Source: an uncultured bacterium (GTDB taxonomy: Bacteria; Bacillota; Clostridia; Oscillospirales; Ruminococcaceae). From it: a stretch of DNA of 10,112 nt. The translations under genes and the position numbers were made by a program. Location of the stretch: the NCBI GenBank assembly GCA_905215595.1, contig CAJMQZ010000070.1, forward strand, positions 1-10,112, given 5' to 3'. How positions within the stretch are numbered: the first letter of the stretch is position 1; each line of letters starts with the position of its first letter. Positions 6,146 to 10,112 of this stretch are shown piece by piece. The notes under the pieces are model-generated. The model ran no database searches. It was not told where the DNA came from and saw nothing but the letters and a program-made list of their open reading frames with translations.

Positions 6146-6208
6146 ATGCCTATTACTTTGACATTCCACTTGTTTGGATTTACGTTTACGATCAAGGTAA
6201 GAAAGTAA
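6146..6208 (+). CDS. 20-residue hydrophobic/basic peptide, candidate type I toxin
   Basis: ATG at 6146 lies 7 nt after AAGGAGGTGA, a near-perfect match to the 16S tail, and encodes MPITLTFHLFGFTFTIKVRK before TAA. Hydrophobic residues alternate with Thr/His on each side of a central LFGF, so it could form a short amphipathic beta-hairpin or a membrane-inserting peptide, and it ends in a basic tail. No named family is certain; I believe similar tiny ORFs occur in other Clostridia, but this is memory only. It has its own promoter and terminator, a sequestered ribosome site, and an opposing consensus promoter downstream, which together suggest a type I toxin-antitoxin locus. Alternatives are a secreted or antimicrobial peptide, or a leader peptide of a structured RNA. 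Confidence 0.6.
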   Translation: MPITLTFHLFGFTFTIKVRK

Positions 6209-6300
6209 AAACCGCCACCCCCCACAGGTGACGGTTTTTCTTTGGATAAAAGTTAAACTAAAAACCTAAAGGGCCAACCGCTTGTCGCAGTGCCTTTTGT
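6205..6300 (-). ncRNA. Predicted antisense RNA (candidate type I antitoxin)
   Basis: A strong minus-strand promoter at 6307-6335 should start an RNA at about 6300 that ends at the shared terminator near 6205, about 95 nt long. It has no start codon with a ribosome site. It overlaps the small-peptide mRNA at the terminator stem. Its 5' end repeats the 5' motif of that mRNA (same sense, not complementary). A role as antitoxin is inferred from the layout only. Confidence 0.5.
6207..6239. terminator. Shared bidirectional terminator of the convergent small RNAs
   Basis: The stem 6207-6219 with 6227-6239 has 12 pairs and one C/A mismatch, a 7-nt loop, and A5/T5 ends, so it terminates in both directions. 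The left arm overlaps the TAA of the small ORF. Confidence 0.85.
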
Positions 6301-6306
6301 AGTTAT

Positions 6307-6335
6307 AGTATAACCTTTTTTGTGCGCATTGTCAA
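6307..6335 (-). promoter_or_regulatory. Consensus promoter driving the antisense RNA
   Basis: Read on the minus strand: perfect TTGACA (6330-6335), a 17-nt spacer, then TATACT (6307-6312). It is among the strongest promoters in the window although no protein gene lies in its path for nearly 400 bp, which supports a dedicated small RNA. Confidence 0.85.
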
Positions 6336-6397
6336 GCAAAACGGGCATTGCGGCAGACCGGGATCCATATCCCTACCCAAAAACTTCGTTGAAGGTG

Positions 6398-6426
6398 TTG
6401 ACAAATGCCGCCGATGGGTTTATTAT
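6398..6426 (+). promoter_or_regulatory. Promoter of the T-box / metQNI transcript
   Basis: TTGACA (6398-6403), a 17-nt spacer, then TATTAT (6421-6426). The predicted start near 6433 fits the beginning of the T-box leader. Confidence 0.8.
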
Positions 6427-6432
6427 AGTGTC

Positions 6433-6741
6433 AATATCACAAAAATGGCTGTGAAGAGAAGAGTAAGCTTTCGCATTGATCCTTACCAGAGAGCCCGGGC
6501 GGTGGAAAAGGGCAGGAAACAGGAAGCTGAAAATGGTCTCGGAGCCGTGCGGACGAGGCGCAGGAGTGCTAAGCCCGCAACGGGATGCGCCCGTTACAGC
6601 GTCCGGCTGTAAGCAGCACACGCTGCCGCAGCATCGAGGCTGTATCCGTAAGGGTACAGTGAACCAAGGTGGTACCACGGAAGTATGTTCATGCCTCCGT
6701 CCTTGCAGAGCCTAAGGCTCGTAAGGACGGGGGCATTTTTT
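6433..6741 (+). promoter_or_regulatory. T-box riboswitch leader, probably methionine-specific
   Basis: This tRNA-sensing leader controls the downstream met genes: uncharged tRNA stabilises the antiterminator and lets transcription continue. Visible parts are the AGTA of the specifier loop near 6461, AGAGAG (6488-6493) in stem I, the apical GGTGGAAA (6501-6508), the specifier strand GAAAATGG (6529-6536) followed by GGAG, an AACGGG/CCCGTT hairpin near 6580-6600, and the canonical T-box AAGGTGGTACCACGG (6666-6680). The terminator then follows. The specifier is read as ATG (6533-6535) because metQNI follows. Strict GAA-adjacent spacing would instead give AAT (6532-6534), so the codon is not proven. 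Confidence 0.93.
6693..6741 (+). terminator. T-box regulatory terminator
   Basis: A 12-bp stem (6693-6704 with 6723-6734, one wobble) has an inner GAGCC/GGCTC stem and is followed by A and six T (6736-6741). The left arm CCGT (6697-6700) can instead pair with ACGG (6677-6680) of the T-box, forming the antiterminator. Confidence 0.9.
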
Positions 6742-6825
6742 CATCCGTCCGTTCAAGGCCGCGCGCGGAAAGGTGCCGTGCGGGCCACAGTACATAATAG
6801 AGAACAATAGAGAGGGAACAAAACT

Positions 6826-7740
6826 ATGATTACTCGTCGCGATTTTCTGAAAGTTACCGGTGTGGCAGCCGCAGCCGCTGCCCTGACTGCCTGCGGTGGT
6901 TCTTCTTCCACTGCTTCTTCCGCCGCTGCATCCGGCAGCGTGGCATCCTCTGCCGCAGCTAAGCTGGATAAGATCAAGGTGGCTGTGCCCAATGATACTA
7001 CCAACGAGGCCCGTGCCCTGACCCTGCTGGAGAAGAACGGCTTCTTCAAGCTGAAGGCTGACGCAGGCCTGACCGCCACCGCAAAGGACATCGAGGAGAA
7101 CCCCCTGAACGTTACCGTCGATGAGGTCGAGGCTGCTCAGGTGCCCAACGTCCTGCAGGACGAGGACTACGCCGTCATCAACTCCAACTACGCCATCTCT
7201 GCCGGTCTGAACCCCATGACCGATGCACTGGCCATGGAGGACGGCTCTTCTGCTTACGTTAACATTCTGGTGTGCAAGGACGGCAATCAGGAGGAGCCTA
7301 AGATCAAGGCTCTGGCTGCTGCCCTGCAGAGCCAGAAGGTGAAGGACTTCATGGACGAGACCTACAAGGGCTCCGTGGTGTCCGTTGTGGAGAACCCCAC
7401 CGACGGCTATGATTCCACTGTGGATTATGACGCTCTGAACGGCCAGACCGTCAGCTGTGCCGCTACTCCCGCTCCCCACTGCGAGGTGCTGGAGGTGTGC
7501 AAGGAGATCCTTGCCGCCAAGGGCATCACGCTGGACATCCAGGAGTACGACGACTATGTGATCCCCAACCAGGTCGTCGAGGACGGTCAGGTAGACACCA
7601 ACTACTTCCAGCATCAGCCGTATCTGGACAACTTCAACGCCGAAAAGGGTACCCATCTGGTGACCGTTGCCGGTATTCACGTAGAGCCCATGGGCATCTA
7701 CGGCGGCAAGCAGGACAGTCTGGCACCCATCGAGGGATAA
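6826..7740 (+). CDS. metQ: MetQ/NlpA-type methionine-binding lipoprotein with circularly permuted domain order
   Basis: This is the extracellular binding protein that should deliver methionine to MetNI. The 304-residue product has TRRDFLKV (Tat-like), a lipobox LTAC with Cys23 and a Ser/Ala-rich linker to about 45. In known MetQ proteins the half containing FQHKPYL comes first and the half with AVPNDPTN follows. Here the order is swapped. Residues 49-185 match the usual C-terminal half (AVPNDTTNEARAL, GLTATAKDI, EENP, EAAQVP, AVINSNYA, YVNILV), a linker (about 186-207) follows, and 208-304 match the usual N-terminal half (ATPAPHCEVLE, YDDYVIPN, NYFQHQPYLDNFN, GIYGGKQDSL). The protein stops exactly where the standard family continues into AVPND. 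The frame is uninterrupted and GAGAGGG precedes the start, so this is not a broken gene. Confidence 0.93.
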   Translation: MITRRDFLKVTGVAAAAAALTACGGSSSTASSAAASGSVASSAAAKLDKIKVAVPNDTTNEARALTLLEKNGFFKLKADAGLTATAKDIEENPLNVTVDEVEAAQVPNVLQDEDYAVINSNYAISAGLNPMTDALAMEDGSSAYVNILVCKDGNQEEPKIKALAAALQSQKVKDFMDETYKGSVVSVVENPTDGYDSTVDYDALNGQTVSCAATPAPHCEVLEVCKEILAAKGITLDIQEYDDYVIPNQVVEDGQVDTNYFQHQPYLDNFNAEKGTHLVTVAGIHVEPMGIYGGKQDSLAPIEG

Positions 7741-7767
7741 GCTAGGTAATCTAAAGGAGCAATTTCT

Positions 7768-8781
7768 GTGATCGAACTCAAGTACCTTTCCAAGACCTTC
7801 CAGATGAAGGATGGCGCGGTGAAAGCGCTGCAGAACATCAACCTCACCATTCCCGATGGCTCCATCTACGGTATCATCGGTATGTCCGGTGCGGGCAAAT
7901 CCACGCTGGTGCGCTGCATCAACCTGTTGGAGCGCCCCACCGAGGGCAGCGTAGTGATCGACGGCACCGCCATGGAGACCCTGTCTCCGGCGGCCCTGCG
8001 TGAGCGCCGCCGCGAGATCACCATGATCTTCCAGCAGTTCAACCTGCTCATGCAGCGCAGCTGCCTGAAGAACATCTGTTTTCCCATGGAGCTGGCCGGT
8101 GTGAAAAAGGCCGACGCTGAAAATCGCGCCAAAGAGCTGCTGGAGATGGTGGGCCTGCCCGACAAGGCAAACGCCTACCCCGCCCAGCTGTCCGGCGGCC
8201 AGAAGCAGCGCATTGCCATTGCCCGCGCCCTGGCCACCAACCCCAAGGTGCTGCTGTGCGACGAAGCCACCAGTGCGCTGGACCCCAACACCACTCATTC
8301 CATCCTGACCCTGATCAAGGACATCAACCAGAAGCTGGGCATCACCGTGGTGGTCATCACCCACCAGATGAGCGTGGTGGAAGAGATCTGCGACAGTGTG
8401 GCCATCCTGGACGGCGGTGTGGTCATGGAAGAGGGCTCGGTGCAGGAAATTTTCGCCAACCCCAAGACGGCTGCGGCAAAGCGTCTGGTCGCCCCCAACG
8501 GCGGCAGCGCAGCCCGCGACCTTTCCAGCTTTGCGCCGGATGACCATGTGGTGCGTGTCACCTTCAACGGTTCGTCCACCGCAAAGCCGCTGGTGGCAAG
8601 CCTTGCCGCCGAAAAGGGCATTCTGGTGTCGGTGCTCAGCGCCGATACCCGTGATCTGAGCGGCCAGTGCTACGGCTCCATGCTGCTCAAGCTGCCCACT
8701 GATGTGGAGCAGGCAAAGCAGGCTGCGGCCTATATGCGCGCCCAGCCCGGCATTACGGTAGAGGAGGTGACCGGCGAATGA
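7768..8781 (+). CDS. metN: Methionine ABC transporter ATP-binding protein MetN with NIL domain
   Basis: This is the cytoplasmic ATPase for methionine import. In the 337 residues, Walker A (GMSGAGKST) is at 38-46, the Q-loop at 89-91, LSGGQ at 141-145, Walker B (VLLCDEATS) at 161-169 and the switch histidine at 199 (ITHQM). A C-terminal NIL/ACT-like domain (about 258-334) is the family's methionine-sensing part, which in E. coli MetNI inhibits transport when internal methionine is high. The length is typical. The GTG start at 7768 has AGGAG 8 nt upstream and lies 27 nt after metQ. The gene ends in an ATGA overlap with metI. The arrangement metQ-metN-metI differs from E. coli metN-metI-metQ. 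Confidence 0.96.
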   Translation: MIELKYLSKTFQMKDGAVKALQNINLTIPDGSIYGIIGMSGAGKSTLVRCINLLERPTEGSVVIDGTAMETLSPAALRERRREITMIFQQFNLLMQRSCLKNICFPMELAGVKKADAENRAKELLEMVGLPDKANAYPAQLSGGQKQRIAIARALATNPKVLLCDEATSALDPNTTHSILTLIKDINQKLGITVVVITHQMSVVEEICDSVAILDGGVVMEEGSVQEIFANPKTAAAKRLVAPNGGSAARDLSSFAPDDHVVRVTFNGSSTAKPLVASLAAEKGILVSVLSADTRDLSGQCYGSMLLKLPTDVEQAKQAAAYMRAQPGITVEEVTGE

Positions 8782-9434
8782 GTATTGCAGATTACGGCTT
8801 TGCCATCTGGGAGACCTTTTACGTGACGGTCCTTTCCACCGCGTTTGCGCTGGTGCTGGGCCTGCCGCTGGGTGTGCTGCTGGTGGCCGGTGATAAGGAC
8901 GGCATTCTGCCGCTGCCCGGCTGGCTGATGCACATTCTCAACATCGTTATCAACATCCTGCGCAGTGTTCCGTTCCTGATCCTGATGATCTGTGTATTCC
9001 CGCTTACCCGTGCCATCGTGGGCACCACGGTGGGTACCAAAGCCACCATCGTTCCGCTGGTGGTGGCAGCCTTCCCGTTCGTGGCACGTCTGGTGGAGAC
9101 CAGCCTGCGCGAGCTGGACGAGGGCGTGGTGGAAGCCGCCCAGAGCATGGGCGCAACGCCGTTCCAGATCATTACCAAGGTGATGATCCCGGAATGCCTG
9201 CCCGGCCTGATCTCCAGCATGACCACCGCACTGACCACCATTCTGGGCTACTCCGCCATGTCCGGCGTCATCGGCGGCGGCGGTCTGGGCAAGATCGCCC
9301 TGTCCTACGGCTACTACCGCTACCAGACCAACATCATGATCGTCTGTGTGGTGCTGCTGGTGCTGATGGTGCAGGCGTTCCAGTCTGTGGGTACCCTGTG
9401 GGCAACCAAGAGCGATAAGCGCCTGCGGAAATAA
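8778..9434 (+). CDS. metI: Methionine ABC transporter permease MetI
   Basis: This is the membrane subunit of the methionine importer, expected as a homodimer with five membrane helices per chain. The 218-residue product shows the family features: an N-terminal helix pair with LGLPLGVLLV, the segment NILRSVPFLILM, a conserved region VVAAFPFVARLVETSLRELDEG, and the ATPase-coupling EAA loop EAAQSMGATPFQIITKVMIPECLPGL (about 121-146). YSAMSGVIGGGGLG follows. ATG at 8778 overlaps the metN stop by 4 nt, and GGAGG lies 10 nt upstream inside metN, so translation is coupled. Confidence 0.95.
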   Translation: MSIADYGFAIWETFYVTVLSTAFALVLGLPLGVLLVAGDKDGILPLPGWLMHILNIVINILRSVPFLILMICVFPLTRAIVGTTVGTKATIVPLVVAAFPFVARLVETSLRELDEGVVEAAQSMGATPFQIITKVMIPECLPGLISSMTTALTTILGYSAMSGVIGGGGLGKIALSYGYYRYQTNIMIVCVVLLVLMVQAFQSVGTLWATKSDKRLRK

Positions 9435-9449
9435 GAAGCTTTGAATTTT

Positions 9450-9488
9450 CGATTCCCCGCCGGAGGCAGCCCCTCCTGCGGGGAATCG
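9450..9488 (+). terminator. Stem-loop between metI and the sulfhydrylase gene, no U-tract
   Basis: A perfect 11-bp stem (9450-9460 with 9478-9488), one mismatch, and an inner 5-bp GGAGG/CCTCC stem (9462-9466 with 9472-9476). No T-run follows on the plus strand (TCCTTCC), so it is probably a weak terminator, a processing site or a stabiliser that tunes downstream expression rather than a full stop. Confidence 0.5.
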
Positions 9489-9526
9489 TCCTTCCTGACC
9501 AAAAAACAAGCAAAGGAGTATGTTGT

Positions 9527-10112
9527 ATGAACCGTGATACCATCTGTGTGCAGGGCGGCTACACCCCCGGCAACGGCGAACCCCGTCAGATCCCCATCAT
9601 CCAGTCCACCACCTTCAAGTACGCTACCAGCGAGGACATGGGCAAGCTGTTCGATCTGGAGGCAGACGGCTATTTCTATTCCCGCCTGCAGAACCCCACC
9701 TGCGACATGGTAGCCAAAAAGATCTGCGAGCTGGAAGGCGGCACTGCCGCTATGCTTACCTCCAGCGGACAGGCCGCAAACTTCTTTGCCCTGTTCAATA
9801 TCTGCGAGGCAGGGGACCACATCGTAGCCTCCAGCACCATCTACGGCGGCACCTTCAACCTCATCTCGGTCACCATGGCTAAAATGGGCATTACCGCCAC
9901 CTTCGTAGACCCCCTGTGCACCGAGGAGGAGCTGAACGCCGCCTTCCGGCCCAATACCAAGGTGGTGTTCGGCGAGACCATCGCAAACCCCGCCCTGACC
10001 GTGCTGGACATTGAAAAGTTTGCCAAGGCTGCCCACGCCCACGGCGTGCCGCTGATGGTGGACAACACCTTCCCCACGCCGGTCAACTGCCGCCCCTTTG
10101 AGTGGGGCGCGG
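9527..10112 (+). CDS. metY: O-acetylhomoserine sulfhydrylase-type PLP enzyme, 5' part (runs off the window)
   Basis: This is a Cys/Met-metabolism PLP enzyme, most like O-acetylhomoserine aminocarboxypropyltransferase, which makes homocysteine from O-acetylhomoserine and sulfide, one step before methionine. The first 195 codons are present. Residues 22-53 hold IPIIQSTTFKY and YFYSRLQNPT (Tyr51/Arg53 act on the cofactor phosphate), SSGQAA lies at 79-84, ETIANP at 150-155, and the PLP-ring aspartate D179 in VDNTFPTP. The Schiff-base lysine would lie just past the window edge. ATG at 9527 has AAAGGAG 8 nt upstream. The gene lies 92 nt after metI on the same strand with no clear promoter, so it may share the T-box transcript. 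Related cystathionine enzymes are a less likely reading. Confidence 0.85.
   Translation, partial: MNRDTICVQGGYTPGNGEPRQIPIIQSTTFKYATSEDMGKLFDLEADGYFYSRLQNPTCDMVAKKICELEGGTAAMLTSSGQAANFFALFNICEAGDHIVASSTIYGGTFNLISVTMAKMGITATFVDPLCTEEELNAAFRPNTKVVFGETIANPALTVLDIEKFAKAAHAHGVPLMVDNTFPTPVNCRPFEWGA

Larger units (their letters stand above)
6089..6297. repeat. Imperfect inverted repeat at the two ends of the small-peptide locus
   Basis: The left arm has 6089-6099 (AAAGGTACTGC) and 6111-6122 (GCGGTTGGCCCT). The right arm, read on the opposite strand, has 6287-6297 (AAAGGCACTGC) and 6270-6281 (GCGGTTGGCCCT). The blocks match at 10/11 and 12/12, with spacers of 11 and 5 nt. Each arm lies near the 5' end of one of two convergent predicted RNAs. 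Confidence 0.85.

Noticed and set aside
6322..6612. 96-codon open frame within the T-box region
   Set aside because: The sequence is fully explained as a T-box leader with conserved motifs; the frame lacks a ribosome site and a recognisable protein.
6712..8547. 611-codon open frame on the minus strand opposite metQ and metN
   Set aside because: It is a GC-driven shadow of two well-supported genes; its product is His/Gly/Gln-rich without domains, and no ribosome site fits.
1..10112. CRISPR arrays, tRNA/rRNA genes, transposases, phage genes
   Set aside because: None could be found: no regularly spaced repeats, no cloverleaf or rRNA core sequence, and no recognisable mobile-element protein in any frame.

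Overview
The window looks like chromosomal DNA of a GC-rich gut Firmicute, most likely a Faecalibacterium-like member of the Oscillospiraceae/Ruminococcaceae. The reasons are Ser/Ala-rich lipoprotein linkers, strong AGGAGG ribosome sites, consensus TTGACA/TATAAT promoters, a T-box leader, and a palindromic intergenic repeat at the left edge of a type I remember from that group. The species call is inference; no rRNA or marker gene is present.

Layout. Positions 1-120 hold a dispersed-looking palindromic repeat and a terminator. Positions 121-2699 (minus strand) are a polar amino-acid ABC transporter operon, transcribed substrate-binding lipoprotein, then permease, then ATPase, with a second terminator-like hairpin between the first two genes. 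Positions 2796-3425 (minus) are a single nitroreductase with its own promoter. Positions 3496-4683 (plus) are an unrecognised repeat-containing lipoprotein behind an unusual leader: a promoter with a G7 spacer, a hairpin covering a Shine-Dalgarno site, and a 10-codon ORF overlapping the lipoprotein start. Positions 4696-5996 (minus) are a two-gene ThrE-type exporter (YjjP/YjjB halves).

Positions 6010-6335 are a compact locus with two convergent promoters, a shared bidirectional terminator, a 20-residue peptide ORF whose Shine-Dalgarno is buried in a GNRA-capped hairpin, and related sequences in inverted orientation at the two RNA 5' ends. It is organised like a type I toxin-antitoxin locus and is one of the two most interesting objects here.

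Positions 6398-10112 (plus) are a methionine acquisition region: a T-box leader, then metQ, metN, metI, and the start of an O-acetylhomoserine sulfhydrylase gene. The T-box should raise expression when the matching tRNA (read as methionine from context) is uncharged, coupling import (MetQNI) and possibly synthesis of the precursor homocysteine. The other standout is MetQ itself. Its two NlpA-family halves are in swapped order, so the protein reads as a circular permutation of the standard fold, with intact halves and a clean signal peptide.

All three lipoproteins in the window carry an RR-x-F motif before the lipobox, which suggests Tat export. All functional calls rest on motif recognition by eye; no database search was done.
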